DNA from: Brachycybe producta
Taxonomy: Eukaryota; Arthropoda; Diplopoda; Playtdesmida; Andrognathidae
Assembly (NCBI GenBank): GCA_036925085.1
Contig: JAUPFP010000026.1
Coordinates: forward strand, 536,001-600,000
Length of the DNA stretch: 64,000 bases
Direction of reading: 5' to 3'
Each line of letters opens with the position of its first letter. Within the stretch, counting starts at the first letter, position 1. The translations under genes were made by a program, and so were the position numbers. Under the pieces are notes generated by a model. It was not told the DNA's origin, searched no databases, and was given only the letters and a program-made list of their open reading frames with translations. Below are positions 1 to 8,395 of the stretch, in pieces.

Positions 1-1
1 G

Positions 2-3000
2 CTGGCACGCCGGGATCATTTCGCGTTCGACTTCACAGAGTTGGGTGAAACCTCTCTGGTCGAACATACGATCGATACCGGTGGGCAACTTCCGGTGCGT
101 GAAGGATTGCGTCGAACCGCTCCAGCGGTCAGAGCAGTCGAGAAAGAAGAGGTGGTGAAGATGTTGGATGCAGGGGTTATCCAACCTTCGCGTAGTCCCT
201 ACGCGAGCCCTATCTTGCTTGTCCGCAAGAAGGATGGTGGCTTTCGTTTTTGCGTGGACTACCGGAAACTGAATGCCCAGACAAAGCTGGATCAGTATCC
301 GTTGCCTCGCATCGATGATGCACTCGACTCATTGGCCGGTGCGAAGTTCTTCGCTACCTTGGACCTGGCTAGTGGTTACTGGCAGGTTCGGATGGCTGAG
401 CCAGACGTTGAGAAAACGGCATTTACTTGCTGTCAAGGTCTGTTTGAGTTCCGGAAAATGCCTTTCGGACTCTGTAATGCTCCAGCCACCATGCAGAGAG
501 CGCTAGACCTCTTATTGGCAGGACATAAGTGGGAGTCTTGTCTGGTGTACCTGGACGATATTATCGTCTTTGGGAACACTTTCGAGCAGTTTCTCGAGAG
601 ACTCTCCACTGTCCTTGGACTGTTACGAGGGGCGGAGCTGAAACTCCAGCCGAAGAAATGTTTCTTTGGCTTTAACAAAGTACGTTATCTCGGTCACGTA
701 GTAAGTGCCGAGGGAGTTGCTCCGGACCCGGATCTCGTGCGGGCAGTCCAGGAGTTTGATGTCCCGACGACAGTGACAGGCGTCCGCAGTTTTCTCGGAC
801 TGGCCGGTTACTATCGAAGGTTCATCAAGGACTTCGCCAAGGTGGCAAGGCCTTTGCACGATCTGACGAAGAAAGATGCGTCCTTCGAGTGGTCGGATCA
901 GTGCAAACTAGCGTTTGCTCGGTTAAAGGCATTTTTAACCGAAGCGCCGGTACTCACCATGTACGATCCGCGTGGTGAGGTAATTATCCATACCGACGCT
1001 AGTGGGTACGGCTTGGGAGTCGTGGTTTACCAGAAGTTACCGGAGGACAGTGTCCCCCGTGTTCTGGCATACGCAAGCCGACTCATGAAAGGAGCGGAAA
1101 CACGGTATTCGGTCACCGAGCAGGAATGCTTGGCGGTCATGTTTGCCGTGGGTAAATTCCGTCCTTACCTCTTTAACCGGGAGTTTGTGATCGTGACAGA
1201 TCACCATGCTCTTTGTTATCTGCAGACAGCCAAAAACCTGCAAGGCAGGTTGGGGCGTTGGCAGATGCAGCTTCAAGAGTACCGGTTTAAGGTTCAGTAT
1301 AGGAAGGGAACACTGCACGTGGATGCCGACGCGTTGAGTCGGTATCCTGTTCGTGATGTGGCGGACCTTTCCTTACCTGAATACGTCGAAGCCGACGTAG
1401 GTGAGGTTATTTACCACATCCGTTCCGAGGTGGATTGGGTCAAGGAGCAAGAGGCCGATGACTGGTGCTCCAAAGTGAAGAGTGAAATCTTCCGTGACCC
1501 CAACTCGAACCTCCGGTTCAAGTTCGTGGTGGCAGATGACTTGTTGTTTGCTATCAGGTCCATCCAGGATCGGTTGAGAACTGTGTTGGTAGTTTCGAAG
1601 TCATGCAGGGCTTTCTGCCTAAGGAAGCTACATGACATTCCCGAAGCTGGTCACTTCGGGATGTTTAAGACCTACCAGAGACTGCGCTCACGCTTCTACT
1701 GGATCGGTATGAAGCGGGACACTGCCGAATATGTTAAGTCATGTTTGGTGTGTCAGAGAGCGCGACAGTTCGCTCGAAGTCAGGGATTTCTCCAACCGAT
1801 TGTGCCGGAGTACCCAGTTGATACCTGGGGAATGGACTTCGTTGGACCGTTTCCTGCCTCCGTGGGTGGAGTCACCTATGTATTAATCATGGTTGACTAT
1901 TTCACCCGGTACGGTGTGGCAAGGGCGGTACGAAGGGCCACGGCCGCCTGTGTGGTGAAATTTCTGAAAGACGAGATCCTTTCGGTGTATGGTACACCGA
2001 AAGCTCTTGTCTCGGATCGTCGGTCCCAGTTCTCCAGCAAAGTCCTGCTGAAGTTCCGGGAGCGCTATAATATAGCGCATCACTTCACGACGGCGTACCA
2101 TCCGCAAGCTAATGGGCTTACGGAGCGTACGAATAAAACCGTAATGGAAACCATCAAGCGGTACCTTGATCCCCTCAAGGAACAGCGTGATTGGTGGGAT
2201 AAATTACGGCCCGCCGTGTGGGCTTATAACACAGCTGTCCAGGAGAGTACGCAAGTCTCTCTGTATCAGTTGTTGTTTGGCCGTGAGCCCCGGATGGAGA
2301 TTGATAATCTCCTTCCGAACGGTCCAGTCCGCGACTTGCCCGACCAGCAAGCCGTGGAGGAGCAGGCCCGTCAACGTTTGACGGCTGCTCAAAGAAGGCA
2401 GAAAGAGCGGTATGACGCTGGCCGCGTGGAGCCTCCTCTTTATCAGCCTGGAGATCAGGTGTGGATAAGAGATCAGGCTGGGAAGCTCGGCCAGGCGAGG
2501 AAATGGAGCTTGGCTTATAAAGCTGAGAGGGGTACGGTGGTCCTGCAGTATTCCGACCTGATCTACGAAATAGAGTTCTTAGATGGGTATGGTCGGAAGG
2601 TGCGGGACCGGTTTCATGTAGATAACCTTAAGCCGTACGTACCCACCTGTACCGTGAGGGAGGAAGATGGACTTGGAGTCTCTGACACCTCCTCCGGTAC
2701 AGACAGCGATGCCACGGAGGCTTCGGCGCGGAGTGGAATGACTCCGGCGCTAAAACCACCGTCCATTTCTTCGCAGGAGTCTACCGACTCTGAAGCAGAT
2801 AACCCCCCTCCACCTCGGTACAATCTCCGTCCGCGGAGACCGAGGGTGTATGAGGTGAGTGGGTTTGATGCACGTATAGGAAGCCCTCCAGGGAGGCCCC
2901 TATTGTGGGGAACTTTTTGGGAGTCCTTCCTATGGTGGGAGAGAGCCGGCAGTCCGCTAATATGGGCGGACGGCTGGGAGAGGAGGCGGCCGGACGTTGC

Positions 3001-3019
3001 GGTGTTTGGGGCCCGCTAG
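2..3019 (+). CDS. pol: Pol polyprotein, 5' partial (RT-RNase H-integrase)
   Basis: The frame is open from base 2 to the TAG at 3017-3019. RT has motif A LDLASGYWQV and the catalytic YLDD at 548-559, followed by the connection LGLAGYYRRFIKDF. RNase H starts at HTDASG (about 989). Integrase has an HHCC zinc finger (H..H then CLVCQRAR) and a D,D-35-E core: Asp 1835-1837, Asp 2015-2017, Glu 2123-2125. A GPY/F-like module and a typical RYNLRPRR tail follow. The second Asp lies in SDRRSQF where SDRG is usual. The product copies the RNA genome into cDNA in cytoplasmic particles and integrates it in the nucleus. Protease and gag lie upstream of the window. Confidence 0.97.
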   Translation: MARRDHFAFDFTELGETSLVEHTIDTGGQLPVREGLRRTAPAVRAVEKEEVVKMLDAGVIQPSRSPYASPILLVRKKDGGFRFCVDYRKLNAQTKLDQYPLPRIDDALDSLAGAKFFATLDLASGYWQVRMAEPDVEKTAFTCCQGLFEFRKMPFGLCNAPATMQRALDLLLAGHKWESCLVYLDDIIVFGNTFEQFLERLSTVLGLLRGAELKLQPKKCFFGFNKVRYLGHVVSAEGVAPDPDLVRAVQEFDVPTTVTGVRSFLGLAGYYRRFIKDFAKVARPLHDLTKKDASFEWSDQCKLAFARLKAFLTEAPVLTMYDPRGEVIIHTDASGYGLGVVVYQKLPEDSVPRVLAYASRLMKGAETRYSVTEQECLAVMFAVGKFRPYLFNREFVIVTDHHALCYLQTAKNLQGRLGRWQMQLQEYRFKVQYRKGTLHVDADALSRYPVRDVADLSLPEYVEADVGEVIYHIRSEVDWVKEQEADDWCSKVKSEIFRDPNSNLRFKFVVADDLLFAIRSIQDRLRTVLVVSKSCRAFCLRKLHDIPEAGHFGMFKTYQRLRSRFYWIGMKRDTAEYVKSCLVCQRARQFARSQGFLQPIVPEYPVDTWGMDFVGPFPASVGGVTYVLIMVDYFTRYGVARAVRRATAACVVKFLKDEILSVYGTPKALVSDRRSQFSSKVLLKFRERYNIAHHFTTAYHPQANGLTERTNKTVMETIKRYLDPLKEQRDWWDKLRPAVWAYNTAVQESTQVSLYQLLFGREPRMEIDNLLPNGPVRDLPDQQAVEEQARQRLTAAQRRQKERYDAGRVEPPLYQPGDQVWIRDQAGKLGQARKWSLAYKAERGTVVLQYSDLIYEIEFLDGYGRKVRDRFHVDNLKPYVPTCTVREEDGLGVSDTSSGTDSDATEASARSGMTPALKPPSISSQESTDSEADNPPPPRYNLRPRRPRVYEVSGFDARIGSPPGRPLLWGTFWESFLWWERAGSPLIWADGWERRRPDVAVFGAR

Positions 3020-3454
3020 GGTTTCGGTAGAAACCAAGGGCGGCCCATCACCGGGTGTCCAGCCAAAGGCCCGACAAAATCGGTCCGTGGACGGAGAAAT
3101 CCGTCCGTGAAAACCTCCATGAAGGCTCCCATCACCGTCAATATAAGAGAATTGACGGTAAATGTCTCTTCCCACCAGTTCCAGTCTTGGTGTAGGAGAA
3201 TTCACCGTGTATCTGCCCCTAAAAAGGCAGACGACGGTGATATCTCCATGGTGACCGTGCATGAGGTGGCTGATGATGTTTTAGCCGCTACTGCACGGCC
3301 ATTAGCCGCTAAGACGGTGAATTTGGCGGCTAGGCGCCATTTTGTTTGCAAATTAAACAAACAAAAAACGCCGGCACCACGTGTGTCCAAAAGAACACGT
3401 TTTTACCGTCAAAGAGGCCACCAAGAGCTGGAAAAAGAGGGCAACGTAGAAAAA
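3020..3454 (+). other. Conserved post-pol coding-like segment
   Basis: Downstream of the pol stop the same frame stays open and its peptide is conserved. Segments such as APKKADDGDISMVTV and VLAATARPLAAKTVNLAARR recur in C (about 34.8-35.2 kb) and, diverged, in D (about 25.75-26.0 kb). In C the codon aligned to A's TAG is a sense codon, so an ancestral pol may have continued here. The segment ends at a strong 5' splice-site match (AAA/GTAAGT, 3455). It may be a pol C-terminal extension, an exon, or a structured RNA. I recognise no domain. The open frame runs on to 4012, but through tandem repeats, so that extension is probably not coding. Confidence 0.45.
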
Positions 3455-4120
3455 GTAAGTCCCTCTAAGGGAATTTCCTTCTCCTGCCTGTTGGCAGTTC
3501 TCTTTTATATGTTAACGGTGTGTTTTACGGTCATTGACCGTATACACACGTGGTGGGTGTGGTTTCGCCGCCATGACTGTTGTCATGGTGGCCAAGCCAC
3601 TATGGAAAGCATTTTTCCGGCAGGTTCAGCCCGTCCGAGCGCCGTTTCGCTTGGGAAGGCCCAAGTTCGACGGTGTTTGGACGGTAGAAGCCCGCCAGGG
3701 AGTGGTTTTCACCGATCGAATCCGGTGAAACACGGTTTTGACCGTGAATTGCCGACTTTGGACGGTGAAAACGGCATTTTGCACGGTAGAAGTACGTGCA
3801 ATGCCCTTTCCAACCGTCGGAAATCGGTGAGAGGGTGTTTTCACAGTCCGAAGGTGGTTAGCCATGGTTTTTGCCGTGGTTTACCGACTTTGGCCGGTGG
3901 AAACCGCGATTCGCACGGTGCAAACCCGTGGAATACTCTTTCTACCGGTTCCGAAAGGGGGAAAAGATGTTTTCACCGTACGAAGGCGGTAAAACACGGT
4001 GGGGGACCGTGAATTACCGACTTTGGACGGTGAAAACGAGAGTTCTCACGATAAAAGTCCGTGGAATTCGCTTTTCCATGGTGAAAACTTGTTTTTGACA
4101 GTCTCTTCACTTTTTAACAG
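3455..4120 (+). other. Putative intron upstream of ORF3
   Basis: The interval begins GTAAGTCC after AAA and ends with a pyrimidine tract and TTTTTAACAG at 4111-4120. It contains palindromes (3526-3542 with arms TACGGTCA/TGACCGTA; 3571-3588 with arms CCATGAC/GTCATGG) and the 132-bp tandem repeat. ORF3 has no in-frame ATG near its start, which fits splicing providing one. A direct join of the post-pol frame to exon 2 would be out of frame with ORF3, so the donor that serves ORF3 may instead lie in the LTR or leader. The donor is kept in C (35261-35266), but the acceptor is deleted there. Confidence 0.35.
3660..4095 (+). repeat. 132-bp tandem repeat, about 3 copies
   Basis: The phrase CCGACTTTGG recurs at 3752, 3884 and 4017, giving spacings of 132 and 133 bp, and the flanking text is shared (GGACGGTGAAAAC, CACGGTGCAAAC, TTTCACCGTACG). 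A partial earlier unit starts near 3660. Units are rich in ACGGT/ACCGT and can pair internally. The array lies just before ORF3 and is absent from C because of a deletion. Confidence 0.8.
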
Positions 4121-7055
4121 GTCCACCACGGAGAAGAAGGAGGAAGGCGACGGGAGTGGCCGACGGTCCCCCTCCCTCAGCCCGCTGCATCCAGGGGATG
4201 CAAGGCTGTTGGAGTCGGGATCGGAGGGCTCCCCATCATCTGGCGGACCGGAAACGGCTGACGCCACCGTGGAATCTGTTGATTCCCCGGCGGCAGAGGC
4301 CGTGGAAGGTCCGGCATCTGCCCAGTCGACTCCGACCGGTGTCGGAGCCTTCTGGGGCAGGTACCTGCAGTCTCCCACAAGGGATACGGCTGCTACCACC
4401 GTTCAGTCGGTGGCGGCGGTAGTTTCTCCGGTTGGAGAGGCTGCAGAAGCGGGTATTGATGGTGGGAAAGCGGCTACCGGTGTGGTAACCGCTAGTACCC
4501 CGGAACCCGGGTCTCCGTCTGTTCGAGACCTCCTAGATTGGTCTAGGGTGGTCGAGGACAGTGAGGACGTCTCTTCGGGAGCGTCCTTAGTCATTGACAC
4601 GGAGATGGAGGTCGAAACCACCGTTGATTCGGTGGTTGACGCCTCAAGGCAGTGGCGGAGCCGCAACGCCTCTTCAGAGGGCTCTTCGGAGTCTGACGGG
4701 AGTAGTTCGGCCTCCGAGGGTAAACCGTCTGGGACGGGATCCCCCGGAGTACTTCCCGCCGATCCTATGTCTTTGGAGGCCGTGGCTGTGTCCTTGGCCG
4801 AAGAAGAAGACCGCTTGGATCGGTTGGACGAAGCTAGACGGGACATGGTCCAGGAAGGTGGCTTCCTGGTCAGGGACCGTCGGTGCTTCGTCGGGGAGTT
4901 TCCGACCGTGCAGGTGAAGAAGGACGGCGCGAAGAAGCGAAAGAAAAAGTCCGGAGCCGCACGGATCACTGCCAGAGCCAAGGCTCTCGCAGAGAGAGAG
5001 GCGATGCTCAAAGCCAAGGAGGAGGCGTTGAAGAAGTTCACGCCTGCTGTGGGGCTTCGAGCAGAAACTCTCGCCCACCCTGAAGGTTGTTCAGGGGCTG
5101 CTTGGCCAGAGAAGCCGGCTGCTGGATCGGGTCCGCCCGAGGCAGTAGCTGGCCCCTCCAGCTGGCGGTCGGACAACCCGAAGAGGGACCGGCGAGCGGA
5201 GAAGAAGGCGACTCAGCCTCCAGTACCCGCTCCCGGTAAAACGGGGAAATCTGTGAGTGGTGGTGGTGGCAAGGGACAAAAGAGGTCCCGCCCTCACACC
5301 CCACCAGTAGCTGAAAGCTCGAGAGGTAAGAAGGCCAGGTCCTCAGGTCAAGGAAAGGCCTCCGAACGTCGGAAGCCCGAGAGCTTAGAGGATAAGCTCA
5401 AACGGCTTCAAGCTCAAGCAGCGAGCCTGCACCGACAGATCGCTCGTGCGGTCGGTGCAGGAGAGCGGCAGGAGTTTGAGCGCCGGGCTGCGGAGTTCCC
5501 TCCCCTGCAGGGAATGCCCGCCCGGAGTCCGCTCAAAACAGGGGAACCTCCTGTCGGCCGTGGCGTCCCGCCTATTGCGAGTGCCACGACCATCGCTGGC
5601 CAGAAGCGAATCGCCGAGAGGGAGGCGATGCAGGCTTCCAGTGCACCAGCCCATGGTGCGGAAGCCAAAGCGACTGGTGGCAAGAGTCAGCCGACTCTTG
5701 CACCGAAGGAGAAGTCTCTCCTTCGGGATGGTCGAGGAAGATTTGTTTCCGGACAGTCCTCCTCGACTGTCACTTCGGCTAAGGGCACTTCTACTAAGAA
5801 GAGTACGGCTCCGGCCGGAAAACCTTCGAAGAAGGAGTCCGAGAGGGCGAAGGGGGCTAACCACCCGCCTAAGCCTGATCGGCCCAGTAAGTCGTCGGGG
5901 TCAGTTAGGTCTGACCCGACGCATGGTCAACCTTCCTCTCACGGGAAGAAAAAGAAAAGGAAGAAGGACCCTAAAAGGTCCAAACGTGAGAGGAAGGGAA
6001 GTCCGACACCCTCCAGTAGTAGGCGCCAGGGAGCCGAAACTGGAGGCGTCGTGGCGGAAATGAAGGAGTCCCGGCGTGCTCAGGCAAGCACGCCGGCCGG
6101 GAGTCAACCGGTCCATACCCGTCCCGTTGAGGCGGCGCAGATGGATGGTAGGTCGATGCGCGACATTTTGGTCGGCACGCCTCCATCCTCCCCGAAGGTG
6201 GATGCGGTCTCGAGCCTGCGGGTTCGAGCAGTGGGAACCCTGCACCGTGTGACTTTGCCCTCACCTAAGGGCGAAGGAACCTCGGTTGCAGGAGTTAGTG
6301 TTCCCACTAAACGTGGCCCCGTGACCCCCAGTGGGGGTACATCCTTCTCTCCGGTCCATGGCGGCGGGGTATTCGATACCCTAGGACCTGAAACGTCAAC
6401 CTCCCCTAGGCCTGAGGCTGAGGGACGGCATATTGGCGCATTGCCCCCGTATTCAGATGCAGAGGTGTATCTGAATAACCGGCTTGGTCTCTGGCAGGAC
6501 CAACCGGGAATGGAGGGTTGCCAATACCACGGCTACTACCGTCTGGATGAGCCACTTCCAGAGCCGTGGGTAGCAAAGCTACCGCCGTACAACATGTGCC
6601 ATGTTGTGGCGTTTGGTTGTGGAGGTTTTCCGGTTGTCATGGTCGTGAATCCGGTCCAGCAAACGTTTGCTATTTTGGATGTGGTGGGACTAGATGCCGG
6701 GATAGTTCGTCTAGCCCGGCGTGCAGCCCCATTCATCCAACGTTTGCTGGGATGCGACCTAGGAGGTATGGCTGGACAGTTTATAACTGAGCCTCTACCA
6801 GGGTGCGAGACCGAGCCCGCGGTCGCCCTGGTGGACCTCCTAACAAGTCGGACGCTTCACACGCGTCCGCAACTCCAGGATATTCCTTTCGAGGAATTCC
6901 GAGCCCTGGAGGAAAGCCGTCTTAGGGGGACGGTCTTCGATACTGGTTTTGGGTGGCGTAACACCCAGATGTGCTTATGGTGGGCACGTCGGTGGGCTGC
7001 GGAGTGGATGGGCTCCACTTTCGCGACACCGCCAGAGAAGCCGTCCGGCACCTAA
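4121..7055 (+). CDS. ORF3: large extra ORF of unknown function
   Basis: The frame is open from 3999 to TAA 7053-7055; I start at the predicted splice acceptor because there is no ATG near the 5' end (the first is near 4605). The N-terminal two thirds is low-complexity, rich in Ser, Lys, Pro and Ala, with basic stretches (KKRKKK) and two short coiled-coil-like helices (about 4960-5035, 5380-5480). The C-terminal part from about 6430 is globular and conserved in C, D, E and H. It contains PYSDAEVYLNN, an invariant His (6600-6602) in MCHVVAF, an Asp (6678-6680) in AILDVVG, and a Cys (6804-6806) in PGCETEP, an order loosely like C48 proteases. No signal peptide or membrane helix is visible, so it is not env-like. 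Function is unknown. Confidence 0.8.
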
Positions 7056-7096
7056 GAAGGTCAGGTTCGGGGAGCAATCCTGGCTGGCTTGACTGA

Positions 7097-7132
7097 CCTG
7101 TTCCCGAGACGGAACAGGGAAGTTGAGAGGAT
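7097..7132 (+). promoter_or_regulatory. 3' polypurine tract with abutting hairpin
   Basis: The purine-rich AGGGAAGTTGAGAGGA directly precedes the LTR TG and would prime plus-strand DNA synthesis. Immediately upstream is an 8-bp hairpin, CCTGTTCC-CGAGAC-GGAACAGG (7097-7118). D has CTGATC/GATCAG at the same place, a paired T-A to A-T change, so the hairpin is probably meaningful. Confidence 0.8.
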
Positions 7133-7474
7133 TGTGGCAACCTGGTCTGCTCAATTTTTAAATTTGATTGAGCAGACGAATTTCCCTATGGTGGTCTGCC
7201 TGACAGCTACAGTAGGCTGTTGGGTCGGACGCCATTTTGGTGCCAGCAGACCTCTCACCATGAAGTCTATGGGTGAGAGGTCAGAAGTGACCTCTGTCCC
7301 CTCCAGGTGGAGTTGCCTGGAGGTTTCCTGTGGCCTAGTCAACCACAGGATCTGGGCAGTTGATTGTAGGCTCTGGATAGAACTAGACCTGTGGGTGGAG
7401 GTCAAGAGGACCTCCACTGTCCAGCATCTAATCATCTTTTGTGCCTTTGGCCTGTTGGCTACTTTGCCTTTTTG

Positions 7475-7483
7475 TATATTTAT
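7475..7483 (+). promoter_or_regulatory. TATA-like box of LTR A
   Basis: TATATTTAT lies just upstream of the 7489-7515 palindrome. A start about 25-30 nt downstream would fall inside that palindrome. C has the related ATATATTTATGG at the same place. Confidence 0.5.
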
Positions 7484-7560
7484 GGGGGCTTGGCTGGATA
7501 AGGTATCCAGCCAAGTTGTGTAAATATCATCACTGCCATCATATTCATCTATCTCACCGT

Positions 7561-7581
7561 AAGTGTTCAATAAATACACTT
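7561..7581 (+). terminator. AATAAA presented in a hairpin loop
   Basis: AAGTGT (7561-7566) pairs with ACACTT (7576-7581), leaving TCAATAAAT as the loop with AATAAA at 7569-7574. In C the outer pair is changed on both sides (TAGTGT/ACACTA). A poly(A) hairpin is known in lentiviruses; seeing one here is an observation, its function an inference. Confidence 0.7.
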
Positions 7582-7862
7582 TTATCTTCACTTGCGTGTG
7601 TTTGTGTCTTTTCTTGGGGAGTACCGCGGAGGGTGGGTTGTCCGGTTTGGGGATCAACACCATCGTCTTTCCGACTTGTTTCGGCCGGTCCTCGTGTCGG
7701 CTCGCGGTAGAACCGGTGTTCTACCGCGATATTCTCGGCGTGGCGGCGTGGTCTTTCGTCGTGTCCGTCGGGCGTGGCTCCTGGAGCCGACACAACTCAA
7801 GGAGCACCGTGCGGGAGACGGCTACGGGTACGGTCCCGTCCCCGTGAGGAGCCTGTTGAGCG

Positions 7863-7868
7863 GTAAGT
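7863..7868 (+). promoter_or_regulatory. Candidate 5' splice site in U5
   Basis: GTAAGT lies 65 bp before the LTR end. Every U5 here that is not truncated has GTAAGT or GTAAGA 49-75 bp from its 3' end (B 15849, C 27812, E 20701-20706 minus, G 48720-48725 minus, M 46789). Confidence 0.45.
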
Positions 7869-7928
7869 TTTACGCCGTTTTTGGGGTGAACTTACTGGGG
7901 TATTGTGACGGTCCGGCGGGACGTTACA

Positions 7929-8395
7929 GTAGTAAAACCTCCACAGGCACTCAGTTTGTGGCTAGGTAATGTGAGGAAACTCCTGCTGTTCAGAGCCTCA
8001 GAAGGTCAACCTTTTGTGTGCAGATAATGAAGAGGCTTGAATCGGCCAGCTTGATCCATAACCCCCAGTTAGTAAGACCCAGGTGGCTGAAAGCAGGAGC
8101 ACTGTACCAGAGAAAGAGGAGTCCCGACACTGGGAAGAGCATGCTGTCCGATAACTAGCCAGACCATACCCGTGACGTGAAGACAGTGCAGATGAATGAT
8201 CAGTCTATGAATGACAAGTTAGTCAGCAAGCCGCCATCTTCTCCGAAGGGGGTCACGGTATCGAGCCCATGGGTTCGATGGATGAAAACCCTCCAACGGG
8301 GAAGGTTGCCTGTATCTCCGAGAGAGGGCAGCCTGGTGGAAGGGTTTGATGTTCCCCAAAACGTGGTCTCGTGACTCCCAGTCGGAGTTGGTTGT
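7929..8395 (+). pseudogene. ORF3 fragment (element J), target of A
   Basis: About 8155-8385 aligns with ORF3 of A around 6110-6340. In frame from 8177 the shared phrases are QMNDQSMND (A: QMDGRSMRD), PPSSPK, VSSPWVR and PVSPREGSLV. It begins directly at the end of A's LTR, so A inserted into an older ORF3 copy whose 5' part lies outside the window. The frame is short and decayed. Similarity in 7929-8150 is weak. Confidence 0.75.

Larger units (their letters stand above)
1..7928 (+). mobile_element. Ty3/gypsy element A, 3' two thirds
   Basis: This is an LTR retrotransposon cut by the window edge. It contains pol from the start of RT onward, a conserved post-pol segment, a 132-bp tandem repeat, ORF3, a polypurine tract and a 796-bp 3' LTR. 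The missing 5' LTR, leader, gag and protease can be judged from element C, which suggests a full length near 12.7 kb. Pol and ORF3 have no internal stops, so A is the youngest-looking copy here. It sits in older ORF3 sequence of the same lineage (7929-8395). Domain order protease-RT-RNase H-integrase, seen in C and D, places it in Ty3/gypsy (Metaviridae). Confidence 0.93.
7133..7928 (+). repeat. 3' LTR of element A (796 bp)
   Basis: Starts TGTGGCAACC after the polypurine tract and ends GGACGTTACA; it matches both LTRs of C. It carries a chain of inverted repeats: 7145-7177 (11-bp arms), 7249-7282 (11-bp arms), the overlapping alternative 7276-7295, 7300-7323, 7327-7349, 7395-7417 (9-bp arms), 7489-7515 (12-bp arms), 7561-7581 (around AATAAA) and 7702-7729 (12-bp arms). 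A TATA-like box is at 7475. A GTAAGT donor lies 65 bp from the 3' end. Confidence 0.95.

Noticed and set aside
3107-4012. Single 301-codon gene after pol of A
   Set aside because: Its second half is the tandem repeat and putative intron; only the first part has a conserved peptide.
5385-6307. Long antisense and alternate-phase frames over ORF3 (for example 5446-6063, 5385-5864)
   Set aside because: Shadows of the biased codon composition of ORF3; not conserved as proteins.
4121-7055. ORF3 as an env gene
   Set aside because: No signal peptide, furin-like site, fusion peptide or transmembrane helix is visible; the composition is basic and nuclear-like.
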